Under the pieces are notes generated by a model. It did no database searches, had not been told where the DNA came from, and was given only the letters and a program-made list of their open reading frames with translations. Of a DNA stretch of 64,000 nt, positions 1 to 8,625 are shown in pieces; the stretch's first letter is position 1, and every line of letters begins with the position of its first letter. The stretch comes from DATILL01 sp035476575 (GTDB taxonomy: Bacteria > Actinomycetota > Actinomycetes > Mycobacteriales > JACQDL01). The DNA lies in assembly GCA_035476575.1 (NCBI GenBank), contig DATILL010000096.1, positions 1 to 64,000 of the forward strand, read 5' to 3'. The position numbers and the translations under genes are program-made.

Positions 1-1
1 G

Positions 2-280
2 GTGCTGAGAGTCGGCCGTATGCCGGACGGCTCGGACCGTTGGCCCATGCGAACGGCCGAAGCACGGGTGGCCCTTGCCGTGGTCGCCGTACGATCGGGT
101 GACCTTGAGCGGACAATCGGCGAGGCAACGGCCGCGTTGAATGGCGACCGGCAATGCTACCCCTCCTTGCTCATGTCGGCCGCGGAGCTTGAGCGAGAGC
201 TGGTAGAGCAGTACCCCAACGAACCACAAACGCTCAAATGGCGTGCGAAGGTCGCGGCCATGCGCCGAGAGCTGACGTAA
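2..280 (+). CDS. 3' end of an unrecognised gene, possibly a TPR-type regulator
   Basis: An open frame enters from the left edge and stops at 278-280. The visible ~90 residues are helical and Ala/Leu/Glu-rich, with a segment resembling the last TPR-like helices of actinomycete XRE regulators (alternating Ala/Leu, then a basic end). No catalytic motif is visible. The GTG at 2 is only the first possible start inside the window; the gene probably begins outside it. Family assignment is a guess from composition. Confidence 0.4.
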   Translation: MLRVGRMPDGSDRWPMRTAEARVALAVVAVRSGDLERTIGEATAALNGDRQCYPSLLMSAAELERELVEQYPNEPQTLKWRAKVAAMRRELT

Positions 281-781
281 CCCCGTACCGGCGAGAGGCC
301 AGCCCGGTTCTCGTCTTACTCGGACGTACGGACCGTTGGCGTATTCTAGTGAAGGCTTAAAAGTGCCCAGCGGATAGCTCCGCCGCTGAACCTCGCGCGG
401 TAGAACCGGAACGGGTGACATTCCCGCATCGGAATGGTCACCCTGACCCAGTTCGAAAGCACTCCAACCGAGGCGGCCCGTCCAGAGAGGATGATCGCTG
501 ACGCCCAACCTGAGAGTCCGTGCTACTGGGCCAAGGTCATCGCGGCGACGGCCGCATCCCGCAGAACCTACGAGGTGAGCACCCCAGCGAGATGCGGTCC
601 GTCAGCCGGCCACAGGCAACCAGCCCAGGTTTCCACGCCACAGGACATGATCATCACGGCCAGCAGCAGGATCACCACGAACGACACCGCCAACGACCAA
701 GATCCACTTAAGCTGCTGCGGTGGCATTACGTCCTGGCTAGGCGTGTTATCCGTGTCTTGGCAAGTGATCCCCTCTAGCGT
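281..781. other. gap of ~500 bases with no convincing gene
   Basis: Between the partial gene and the SAF gene. A small hairpin (arms CAGCGG/CCGCTG at 368-373 and 382-387) could terminate the upstream gene. A plus-strand frame at 434-778 (114 codons) is open but lacks the strong GC3 bias of real genes here and has no recognisable domain; I treat it as doubtful. Nothing else is seen. Confidence 0.4.
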
Positions 782-1426
782 GTGGTCGTGCCCGAGTCGT
801 CTCGTCCGAGGTTGGTCTGGCGACGACTTACTGCACCACGCCGGGCATCTCAGTACTTTTGGCTGGGTGTAGTCTTGGCCTCTGCGGCGGGCGGTTTCTA
901 CCTGTCGCGCGACGATGGACCTGTGCAGGTCTACGCGGCAGCCGCCGATCTCCCCGCCTTCCACCAGATCACCCAGCTCGACATCCGTACCGTCCCTGTG
1001 CGCGGGTCCGTCCCGCCGGCCGGTACGACAGCGGACAGGAACGACTTACTGGGTAAGTACACGCTCGTGGCCCTCGCACAGGATGAATTGGTCCGCCTTG
1101 ATCACCTTGGGCCAGTACTCCGCAGCGGCGCCCTTGACGGGATGAGGGTGGCGAGCCTTCCGCTCGCGCCTGCGAATTCGGCGAGCGGAGTCGTTGCGCT
1201 GGGCGATCGAGTTGATGTGATTCTCTCGAGCACCGCGACCACAGGTTCACCGCGGAGCGGAGTTCTGCGGGAGGTGCTTGTACTGGACCTTCGCTCTGCT
1301 GGGGCGGCTTCCGAGCCGGTTATTCTAATCGCTGCCGTGCCTCCCTCCGATGAGTCGACTCTCACGGCGGCCGGCGGAACGGCGCGATTCTTCTTGGTTA
1401 GGGTCTCACCCTATGCCTCGCCCTAG
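782..1426 (+). CDS. SAF-domain membrane protein (CpaB-like)
   Basis: A 214-aa protein starting at GTG 782. A short basic N-terminus (~1-24) precedes one transmembrane helix (~25-42), then a periplasmic-side SAF-like domain (~50-120) with the pattern of an early 'A..LPAF..I...DI' strand, as in CpaB/RcpC of Flp pilus loci and actinomycete SAF proteins. SAF domains in pilus assembly are thought to bind carbohydrate or scaffold the secretin; here no pilus genes are adjacent, so the role is open. It ends convergently, overlapping the next minus-strand gene by 4 bases. Confidence 0.6.
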   Translation: MVVPESSRPRLVWRRLTAPRRASQYFWLGVVLASAAGGFYLSRDDGPVQVYAAAADLPAFHQITQLDIRTVPVRGSVPPAGTTADRNDLLGKYTLVALAQDELVRLDHLGPVLRSGALDGMRVASLPLAPANSASGVVALGDRVDVILSSTATTGSPRSGVLREVLVLDLRSAGAASEPVILIAAVPPSDESTLTAAGGTARFFLVRVSPYASP

Positions 1427-2442
1427 TTACTTGGGGAGACGGGATGGCGCCGACGATGGGCCTGTTGGGGCCTGCCCCACTGCGGATCGACGTTTGAGAC
1501 GATGAAGTCGGTGATGTCGCCGAACGCCTTCCTTTCGTCGCGGACATCACTGGGCGTTGGCCACTGGTTTAGTAGGAGGTGTCGGTATAGATCGAAGGCA
1601 GTCCGTTGTTGCTCGCCTAACTCTTCGGCATTGGTGATAGAAAGAACGTAGAACAGATAGGCAACTAGGTTGCCGCCGGCGAACCAGGCCAGGAACAGTT
1701 CAGGTGTCGCCTCGGCGTAGAGGAGTGCCAACCCGCCGAGCCATGCGGTCATACTCGACAGGAATGCAACCACCAAGGGGAACTCGAGTTGTTGTTGAAA
1801 TTTTTCGTAGTCGCTCTGGAATTGTTTCGGCAGCAGCGGAAAGAGTCTGGGCCAGAAGTAGATTGAGTCTATACCATAGTGGAGGAGGGGATACCGTTCG
1901 GCCGCTAGGAGGATATTTCCGAGTCTGGTCGGCAGGACGTCGTACTCGTCACCGTCGTGCTCAATCAGGCGGTAGCGGTAGTATGCGAGATCCTGCCGCG
2001 GCTCGTAGAGTTCGCCTTCTTCCGCCTCGTCGCCTTCGTCCGTTTCGTCTGTGGATCGCTCGCCTGAACTTCGCAAGGTCTCGGCTACGTGGTCGCCAAC
2101 CCATAGCCTACGTGCTTGCCGGCTGTGCCAGGTGAAGCCGGGCATGCGGCGGCGGGGGAGTCGCGTTAGCGGATAACCCTCGAACAGTCGCACGATACCT
2201 CGCCACTGGCTGGCAACCGCTCCGGCGAGAAACCATATGGTCGCAAGATAAGCAATCGCCCACAGGGCTTTCGAGAGGATGTCCAAATGCGACCACCAGT
2301 CGCTGAGCTCGATGAGCGACCCGAAGCTGGACGCGCAGACTGCCGCGAAGAGACTGACGAAGACGAGTGTCGGGAGTAATGCATTGAACAAGAAGCGGCG
2401 TCTGAACACCGTGGATAGCTGAGCTAGGGCGTCTGTCACCAT
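1423..2442 (-). CDS. hypothetical multi-pass membrane protein
   Basis: 339 aa, ATG at 2442. Two hydrophobic helices lie near residues 17-38 and 57-80, followed by a long soluble stretch containing an acidic run (~130-145, Glu/Asp-rich), then two further helices near 223-265 and a soluble tail. I do not recognise the family. The zinc-ribbon gene upstream ends 9 bases before this start on the same strand, suggesting co-transcription. No enzymatic motif seen. Confidence 0.6.
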   Translation of the reverse strand: MVTDALAQLSTVFRRRFLFNALLPTLVFVSLFAAVCASSFGSLIELSDWWSHLDILSKALWAIAYLATIWFLAGAVASQWRGIVRLFEGYPLTRLPRRRMPGFTWHSRQARRLWVGDHVAETLRSSGERSTDETDEGDEAEEGELYEPRQDLAYYRYRLIEHDGDEYDVLPTRLGNILLAAERYPLLHYGIDSIYFWPRLFPLLPKQFQSDYEKFQQQLEFPLVVAFLSSMTAWLGGLALLYAEATPELFLAWFAGGNLVAYLFYVLSITNAEELGEQQRTAFDLYRHLLLNQWPTPSDVRDERKAFGDITDFIVSNVDPQWGRPQQAHRRRHPVSPSN

Positions 2443-2451
2443 GTGCGCTCG

Positions 2452-2625
2452 TTACTGTCGGCGGGGCGGCTGGTCTTCCCGGAACATCGACTCCTCTCCG
2501 CATCTGGGGCAGATGCGGAGATTTGCCCCACGCCAAGCAACCTTGTCGCAGCTCCGGCACCGGAAACGGAACTTTCGCGTGCGGCGGCTCGGATTTCCCG
2601 CAGGTCGTCCACTGCCTGGAGACAT
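2452..2625 (-). CDS. small zinc-ribbon protein
   Basis: 57 aa. Two CxxC knuckles (CRSC and CPRC), about 14 residues apart, form a treble-clef/zinc-ribbon-like unit after a basic linker. ATG at 2625 is chosen because GGAGG lies 7 bases upstream; an ATG at 2646 in the same frame lacks such a site. It sits directly upstream of the membrane protein gene and is probably its operon partner. The product could be a nucleic-acid or protein-binding adaptor; function unknown. Confidence 0.55.
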   Translation of the reverse strand: MSPGSGRPAGNPSRRTRKFRFRCRSCDKVAWRGANLRICPRCGEESMFREDQPPRRQ

Positions 2626-2857
2626 GGGGCCACCTCCGCTGAACAAACTCGAACGGAGTCTAGAACCTCACGTCAGAGATGCGGCACAGCCCGTGGTTCC
2701 AGACCGGACAGCGGCGACCGACAGACTCCGACGTCCCCCCGCTATGCCAACGTATGGAAAGCGGAGGCCAGTCGGTGCTAGCCGCGCAGGCTTGCCGTGA
2801 GGTTCGACGCGCAGGTAGCCCTTATGAGTGCGCTGGTCGGGCGTCGTTCAGAGAGTA

Positions 2858-4219
2858 TCATAGCCGGTCCGGCGGGGTGTTGCCCACGGCCAGGATGCCG
2901 CGCCGGATCGGCACCGCGGCCAGCAGTGCGAAACCCGCCACGAAGAAGACCACGAGGCTGACCAACGCCGTGCGGTAGCTGCCGGTGTTCTGCAGCGCCA
3001 GGCCGAAGATCAGCGGTCCGAGCCAGCTCGTGCCCGAGTTGCTCACCTCGTACAGCCCGAAGTACTCCGCCTCCTCGCCGCGCGGCACCAGGTGGCTGAA
3101 CATCGACCGGGACAGCGCCTGGCTGCCGCCAAGGACCAGCGCGACCACCACCGCGAACCCGTAGAACTGCAGGATGCTGCCCGCCGCCAGGAAGTACGCC
3201 CCGACCACGACCAGGGTCCACACCACCAGGCTGCCCAGCACCACCCGCTTGGCCCCGTGGAAGCGGGCCAGCCAGCCGAGCAGCAGCGCACCGGCGAAGG
3301 CGAGGAAGTGCACCAGCAGGATCGCCGACAGCAGGACCGGCTCGGACAGCCTCAGCTCCGACTGACCGTACTGCGCCGAGAGGGTCACCACCGTCTGGAT
3401 GCCGTCGTTGTAGACCAGGAACGCGACCAGGAACGCCAGCGTGACCGGGAACCCGCGCAGCCGCCGGATCGTGGCGGCGAGCTGGCGGAAGCCGGCCAGC
3501 AGCACCGGACCGTCGGCCGGGCGTACCGGCCGAGCGCTGCCCAGCCGGCCGCGCAGCGCGACGAACGGGACGACGGCGAACGCCGCCCACCACACCCCGG
3601 CGCTAGCCAGCGACAGCCGGGCCACCACCGCCCGGTCGTCAATGAGGAACGAGACGACGAAGTTCCCGGCCAGCAGCACCCCGCCGCCGAGGTAGCCGAG
3701 CGCCCACCCGAACGACGACACCCGGTCCCGCTCGGCCGGCTCGGCGAGGTCGACCAGCATCGAGTGGAAGACCACGATCGCGCAGCTATAGGAGAGGAAC
3801 GCGACGAAGAACAGCAGCGCGCCGAGCGGCCATCTGCCGCCGCGGACGAACCACATCAGGACGCACGCCCCGGCGCCGAGCCAGCCGAACCCGAGCATGA
3901 TCTCCCGCTTACGCCCGGTCCGGTCGGCGACCGCGCCGACCACCGGCATCAGGATCACCAGCAGCGCCGTCGAGAGGCTGATGAGATAGGCGAACAGCGA
4001 GCCAGGCCGGACCGGGATGCCGAGCAGGTGCACCCGGCCGTCAGCGCCGCCGGCGGCGGTGCTCGCGACCGCCTCCAGGTAGCGGCCCATGAAGACCGCG
4101 ACCACCGTGGTCGGAAAGGCATGGCTGGCCCAGCCGTAGAAGTACCAGCCGCGGCGCTGCCGGCGCAGCGTGTCGGCGTCCGGCGCCACGTCGGCCAGGT
4201 CACGCGCACGCTCGCTCAC
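2858..4219 (-). CDS. MFS transporter, UMF1/Atg22-like family
   Basis: About 453 aa with 11-12 hydrophobic helices and the typical opening 'GWYFYGWASHAF' of the UMF1 (Unknown Major Facilitator 1) group, plus an MFS A-like loop (VADRTGRKR). Likely a permease for an unidentified small molecule. GTG at 4219 is preferred because GGGAGAG lies just upstream; an in-frame ATG at 4249 would overlap the GDPD gene's stop by 8 bases (ATGCCTGA) but has no clear ribosome site. Immediately downstream of the GDPD gene on the same strand, so probably one transcript, which hints at a glycerophosphodiester-related substrate (inference). Confidence 0.8.
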   Translation of the reverse strand: MSERARDLADVAPDADTLRRQRRGWYFYGWASHAFPTTVVAVFMGRYLEAVASTAAGGADGRVHLLGIPVRPGSLFAYLISLSTALLVILMPVVGAVADRTGRKREIMLGFGWLGAGACVLMWFVRGGRWPLGALLFFVAFLSYSCAIVVFHSMLVDLAEPAERDRVSSFGWALGYLGGGVLLAGNFVVSFLIDDRAVVARLSLASAGVWWAAFAVVPFVALRGRLGSARPVRPADGPVLLAGFRQLAATIRRLRGFPVTLAFLVAFLVYNDGIQTVVTLSAQYGQSELRLSEPVLLSAILLVHFLAFAGALLLGWLARFHGAKRVVLGSLVVWTLVVVGAYFLAAGSILQFYGFAVVVALVLGGSQALSRSMFSHLVPRGEEAEYFGLYEVSNSGTSWLGPLIFGLALQNTGSYRTALVSLVVFFVAGFALLAAVPIRRGILAVGNTPPDRL

Positions 4220-4241
4220 GATCTCTCCCGGCGGCACGGAG

Positions 4242-5003
4242 TCAGGCATGCCAACGGCCGCGGGTACGCAGCACGTCACGCAGCAGCTCGGCCTGGTCCG
4301 TCATGATGCCGTCTACGCCGAGGTCGAGCAGCCGGTTCATCTCGGCGGCGTCGTTCACCGTCCAGACGTGCACCTGCAGGCCCAGGCCGTGGGCGGTCGC
4401 GACGAGCCGGCGGTCGGCCACCGGCACCGGCCCGACCCGGGGCGGCACCTGGACACACCCGGCCGCCGCCGGACGGCGTGACCTGGGCAGGTACGACGCG
4501 GCCCGGAGCCGGAGGATCTCGCGCCGGCCCATGGAGGTGCACAGCGCCGGCCCGAACGCGGACCGCATCGCCGTCACCCGGGCGTCGGAGAACGAGCCGA
4601 CGCAGACCCGGTCGACCGCCCTGGTCCGGCGCAGCAGCTCGACCAGCGGGCGGACCGCCGCCGCCTCCTTCACGTCGAGGTTCAGCCGCAGCTCCGGCAG
4701 CTCGCCCAGCACGTCGGCCAGCGGCGGGATCGGCTCGGTGCCACCGATCCGGGCCCGCGCCACCTCGGCGTACGGCAGCCGGGAGATTCGGCCGGTGCGA
4801 TCGGTGACCCGGTCCAGCGTCGCGTCGTGGAACGCGAGCAGCACGCCGTCCGCTGTCGCCCGCACGTCGGTCTCGACGTAGCGGTAGCCGAGGCGGCGGA
4901 CCGACTCGAAGGCGGCCATCGAGTTCTCCACCACGGTGTCCGCCCCACGATGGGCAAAGGCCAGGGGCAGCGGCGCGTCCAGGAACGGGTACCGGGGCGG
5001 CAT
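4242..5003 (-). CDS. glpQ: glycerophosphodiester phosphodiesterase
   Basis: 253 aa. GDPD TIM barrel with the diagnostic residues: HRG near the N-terminus (~16-18), ENS, then ExD (VETDVR), and the HD pair in 'LAFHDATLDR'. These bind the metal and substrate in enzymes hydrolysing glycerophosphodiesters to glycerol-3-phosphate and an alcohol. No signal peptide is obvious, so it is probably cytosolic. The ATG at 5003 is chosen because homology begins ~10 residues later; the frame is open further upstream but that extension is not protein-like. First gene of a pair with the UMF1 transporter. Confidence 0.85.
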   Translation of the reverse strand: MPPRYPFLDAPLPLAFAHRGADTVVENSMAAFESVRRLGYRYVETDVRATADGVLLAFHDATLDRVTDRTGRISRLPYAEVARARIGGTEPIPPLADVLGELPELRLNLDVKEAAAVRPLVELLRRTRAVDRVCVGSFSDARVTAMRSAFGPALCTSMGRREILRLRAASYLPRSRRPAAAGCVQVPPRVGPVPVADRRLVATAHGLGLQVHVWTVNDAAEMNRLLDLGVDGIMTDQAELLRDVLRTRGRWHA

Positions 5004-5074
5004 GTCGGGCAGTCTCGCACGCCCGGGTGGCTCCACAGTGAACACCTGTACGGGGACAACACTGCCACATAGCC

Positions 5075-5090
5075 ACATACTCCAGTATGT
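5075..5090. promoter_or_regulatory. perfect inverted repeat upstream of the GDPD gene
   Basis: ACATACT-CC-AGTATGT: two perfect 7-base arms around a 2-base centre in an A/T-richer patch, about 72 bases upstream of the GDPD start. Geometry fits a dimeric repressor site (GntR- or TetR-type). No regulator gene is adjacent. The 170 bases between it and the IS66 end hold no recognisable gene. Confidence 0.5.
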
Positions 5091-5264
5091 AGCTGAAAAC
5101 GAAATAGAGTAGCCGGGACGCGGCAGGGTGGATAGAGGGTTATGCAGAACGCAGTGTGAAGAAGTGCAATGCCCGTACGGCGCGGAAGGCTGTGGCGTAG
5201 GTGGACAGCGGCCGGCGGTAGTCGGTGTGCTTGTGAACATGAAACGCGGAAAGCGAGTGTCCAT

Positions 5265-6875
5265 TCACGGGGTTCTTGTGCGGCGGGTGGCTCGGTGGCA
5301 GCGGTGGCTGGGGGGGCAGGGGTTTCCTTTGAGTGCCTGGGTGATGGCGTCGAGAGCTGTGAGGCCGTGGGCGAGTGCGGGGTCGAGGTAGCTGCGGATC
5401 CGGCACCAGCGCTGCAAGGTTGCGTGGGTCTGCCAGCAGCCGGGCACGGCCTGGTGCCGTTTGGCGGTCTTGGCTGCCTGCTCGGAGGCGTTGTTCGTCC
5501 AGTCCACGCTGGCTTCGCGGGTGAGCAGCCGCACCGGAGGGGCGTAGTCCTGCAGCCAGGTGGCGAGTGCGTAGCCGGGGTGGTTGCCGTCGTGGCGGTC
5601 CCGGTGCCGGTTGTGTGTGATCCCGAAGGTGACGGCCTCGTCGTAGCACCGGCGCAGGTCGGCCAGGACCTGCGCTGCGGGTGCGGGATCGCCCCTGGCT
5701 CGGGAGTCCTCGATCACCTTGTGCGCCTGGCGCAGGATGTCGATGACGTCCTGCGCCCAGGGCTGCGGACTGCCGGGGCCGAGCCCGGCGACGGCGCGGC
5801 AGCGGCGGATGATGTGCTGGCAGCACTGCTGTACCCCGGCGAGCTTGTCCAGCTTCTGGTAGGCGCCGTACCCGTCGGCGATCAGGAGCCCGGTGAGGAA
5901 CGCCAGGGTCGCGGTGACCGCCTCGTGCCTGCGGGAGGTCAGGGCCTGCAGCCAGGTGAGCTTGCCGCCCGGCGGGCGGACGATCAGCACGTGCGGGGCG
6001 CCGTGGGGCTTGCCGGTCTGCGGGTCCGGCTGCGGGGCGACCACGTTGACCGGGGTCTCCTCCGCGCCCAGCGCCGGCTCAGCCGCCAGCGCGGCCTGCA
6101 TCGCCTCATCGAACCCGGCGTCCTGCAGCCTGCCGTCGAGCCGGGAGCTGGACCTGTCCACGAACCCGGCGGAGACGGGGACACCGCTCAGCATGCCGAC
6201 CAGGTCCGCGGCCCGCTCCGCCGGGACGTTTGGGTACCCGGTCAGCAGCAGCGCCGCCGTGTTCACCCCCGGCCCGTACGACACGCTGCCCCGGCACGCC
6301 CCGGCCACGCTCACCGTGCCGCAGCACGGGCACACCAGAGCCGGCAGCAGCCACTCGGTCACGACCCTGCTGAACCGTACGTCCCAGACCTGCGCCCAGC
6401 CCGGCCCGGCCGGCCGGGCGCCGGCCAGCCCGCTCCGGCACCGCGAACACCGCCCCGGCGGATCCGCGCTTTGATGCTCATCCGGGTCCAGGTCCCCTCG
6501 CAGCCCGGCACCGGGGTGCCCCGGCTGGCCACCGCGCTTGCGGTCCTCACGGCGCTCCCGCTCCGAGGCCTGTCTCCTCCCGGCCTCACGGCGCTCCCTC
6601 GCCCCGATGCCCTCCTTCGAGCCGGGCGTCCCGGAGCTCGTGCTGTCCTGCCCGAGCCGGCGCTCCAGCCCGGCCACCTTCAGCCCCAGCAGCCGCTCGC
6701 GCTCCACAACCGTCTCCAGCTCCGCCCGCAGCACCCAGAACGACTCCCGCAACGCGGTCAGCTCCCCACGCAACACCGCGTTCTCGGTGTCCCTCGCCTC
6801 GATAACGGCCCGCAGCCGGGCAACCAGCTCACGCCGCTCCCCGGCCCCGGCAGGCAGACCAGGCACACCGGACAC
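5265..6875 (-). CDS. IS66-family transposase
   Basis: 536 aa. N-terminal coiled coil/leucine-zipper (~12-85), a basic linker with GGQPGHPG (~115-122), a CxxC zinc-finger pair (CSRC; CPCC), then the DDE domain: first Asp in 'LLIADGYGAYQ', central part 'CCQHIIRR', and the C-terminal 'WTNNASEQ' Glu block typical of IS66. All catalytic blocks appear intact, so it may still be active. The stop codon overlaps the left terminal repeat. Confidence 0.9.
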   Translation of the reverse strand: MSGVPGLPAGAGERRELVARLRAVIEARDTENAVLRGELTALRESFWVLRAELETVVERERLLGLKVAGLERRLGQDSTSSGTPGSKEGIGARERREAGRRQASERERREDRKRGGQPGHPGAGLRGDLDPDEHQSADPPGRCSRCRSGLAGARPAGPGWAQVWDVRFSRVVTEWLLPALVCPCCGTVSVAGACRGSVSYGPGVNTAALLLTGYPNVPAERAADLVGMLSGVPVSAGFVDRSSSRLDGRLQDAGFDEAMQAALAAEPALGAEETPVNVVAPQPDPQTGKPHGAPHVLIVRPPGGKLTWLQALTSRRHEAVTATLAFLTGLLIADGYGAYQKLDKLAGVQQCCQHIIRRCRAVAGLGPGSPQPWAQDVIDILRQAHKVIEDSRARGDPAPAAQVLADLRRCYDEAVTFGITHNRHRDRHDGNHPGYALATWLQDYAPPVRLLTREASVDWTNNASEQAAKTAKRHQAVPGCWQTHATLQRWCRIRSYLDPALAHGLTALDAITQALKGNPCPPSHRCHRATRRTRTP

Positions 6876-6918
6876 AGCCGCCGACCATGCTCAACCCCAA
6901 CCAAAAGCCCAAGCATCA

Positions 6919-6990
<72 letters not shown>

Positions 6991-7012
6991 CCGTCACCCC
7001 GTGAATGGACAC

Positions 7013-8584
7013 CTGCTCACCGCATACCTCGACGACGCGTCCTGCCAGGACCTGAGCGGGATACGAGGCATCTCGTACCGGGACCAGAAGGGCGAGGTTC
7101 GCACCACCCCGGAGCGGCCGCGGCTGGAGAACCTGGACATCATCCCGTCGCCGGTGCTCACCGGCGCGATCGAGCTGACCGACCAGGCTGGTCGGTTCCG
7201 CTACGACGTGGCCCTCATGGAGACGAACCGCGGCTGTCCGTACAAGTGCTCGTTCTGCTACTGGGGCGGCGCGGTGGGCCAGCGGGTGAAGGCGTTCAGC
7301 CGCGACCGGTTGCGCGCCGAGCTGGAGGTGTTTGGTCGGCTGAAGGTACACACCGTCGCGTTGTGCGACGCCAACTTCGGCCTGTTGCCGATCGACGAGG
7401 AGTTCGTCGACGACCTCATCGAGGTACGCGAGGAGCACGGCTATCCCCGGGCACTGGAGAGCTCCTGGGCGAAGAACAAGTCGGACGTGTTCTACTCGAT
7501 CGTGCGCAAGATGAAGGCGGCTGGCCTGCGCAGCTCGTTCACACTCTCGCTGCAGACGCTGAACGACGCCGCGCTACGCGAGATGAACCGGCGGAACATG
7601 AGGGTCAACGACTGGGAAGACCTGGTCGCCTGGCTCGGACGAGAAGGGCTCGAATGCTATGCCGAGCTTATCTGGGGAGCGCCGGGGGAGACTGTCGACT
7701 CGTTCATGGAAGGGTATGACCGGCTGGCTCGACGGGTCTCCCGTATCGCGGTCTACCCGCTGCTGCTCCTGCCGAACACGCAGTATTCCGACAAGAAGGA
7801 GGAGTACGGCATCATCTCGGTGCGCGGCGACAACGACGACTTCGAGTACTCGTTAGCGCACCACACGATCAGCTTCGCGGAGAACCAGCGCATGCAACGG
7901 TTTCTCTTCTGGGCTCGTCTCCTCGCCGAGTACACGGTGCTTCGGCACGTGTGGGGGCCACTACGGGCGCTCGCCGGCATAACCCAGTCACGGCTGCTGC
8001 GCAGCATCGAGGAATGGGTCGACGGCACGAACGACCCAGCGGCCGAACCGCTGCGCGCCGCCTTGGTGCGCAGCGCGGCTGACCAGGATGCGTACGGGCC
8101 GGCGCTGAGCTACCTGCTCAGCGGTGGCGAGGCACAACGCCTGCTGCGTCGATGGTGGCGGGAGTCGGTGCGTCCGGTGCTGCCCGCGGCAGTCGCCCCG
8201 ATCCTGGACGAGGTGTTCGAGTACGACCTGCTCACCCACCCAGTCTTCCGGAGGCGGGACGACCGTCCGCATGGGCAACCGGCCGAGTCACTGCCGCTCG
8301 TCCAGTTCGACGGTGAGAACTTCTACCACCGGTCGGCGGTGAACCTGCGCTACAACGTGCCGGCCATCCTGGATGCGATACGCACCGATGAGGCCCCCGA
8401 CCGCGCCCCGGCGCCCACGACGCTGGACCTCTATTATCGGGTCGGCTTCGAGAACTTCGCCGACACCACGAACCATGAGGAGATCCTCTACTTCATGGGC
8501 GTCACGAAGGAGCAGCTCCTGGCTGCCGACCTGCGCAAGGCGCGGGACCGGGTCATAGCTGGCGCACATCTGGTGGTGCGCTGA
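7013..8584 (+). pseudogene. B12-binding-type radical SAM protein, 5' end removed by IS66
   Basis: The frame after the IS end encodes the linker that normally follows a cobalamin-binding domain (Arg-rich strand, then 'LDIIPSPVLTG'), the radical SAM core with CxxxCxxC (CPYKCSFC) and a C-terminal helical region. Such proteins normally carry ~150 residues more with the B12 fold; this part is missing and is not found on the other side of the IS. An ATG at 6887 inside the IS is in frame and could yield a fusion, so a residual product is possible. The remaining gene shows no stops or frameshifts, suggesting a recent insertion. Confidence 0.75.
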
Positions 8585-8625
8585 CCAGCCGGTGGCCGCC
8601 GGGCAGCTCGACTAACCGGCGCGGG

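Noticed and set aside
434..778. 114-codon plus-strand open frame
   Set aside because: Weak third-position GC, no domain, no clear ribosome site; described only as part of the gap.
3092..4306. 404-codon plus-strand frame opposite the UMF1 gene
   Set aside because: Antisense shadow of a clear transporter; very Gln/Arg/Pro-rich composition typical of high-GC shadows.
5140..5826. 228-codon frame ending left of the IS66 element
   Set aside because: Mostly shadow of the transposase; the last ~30 codons outside the IS could be the remains of an interrupted gene but show no family.
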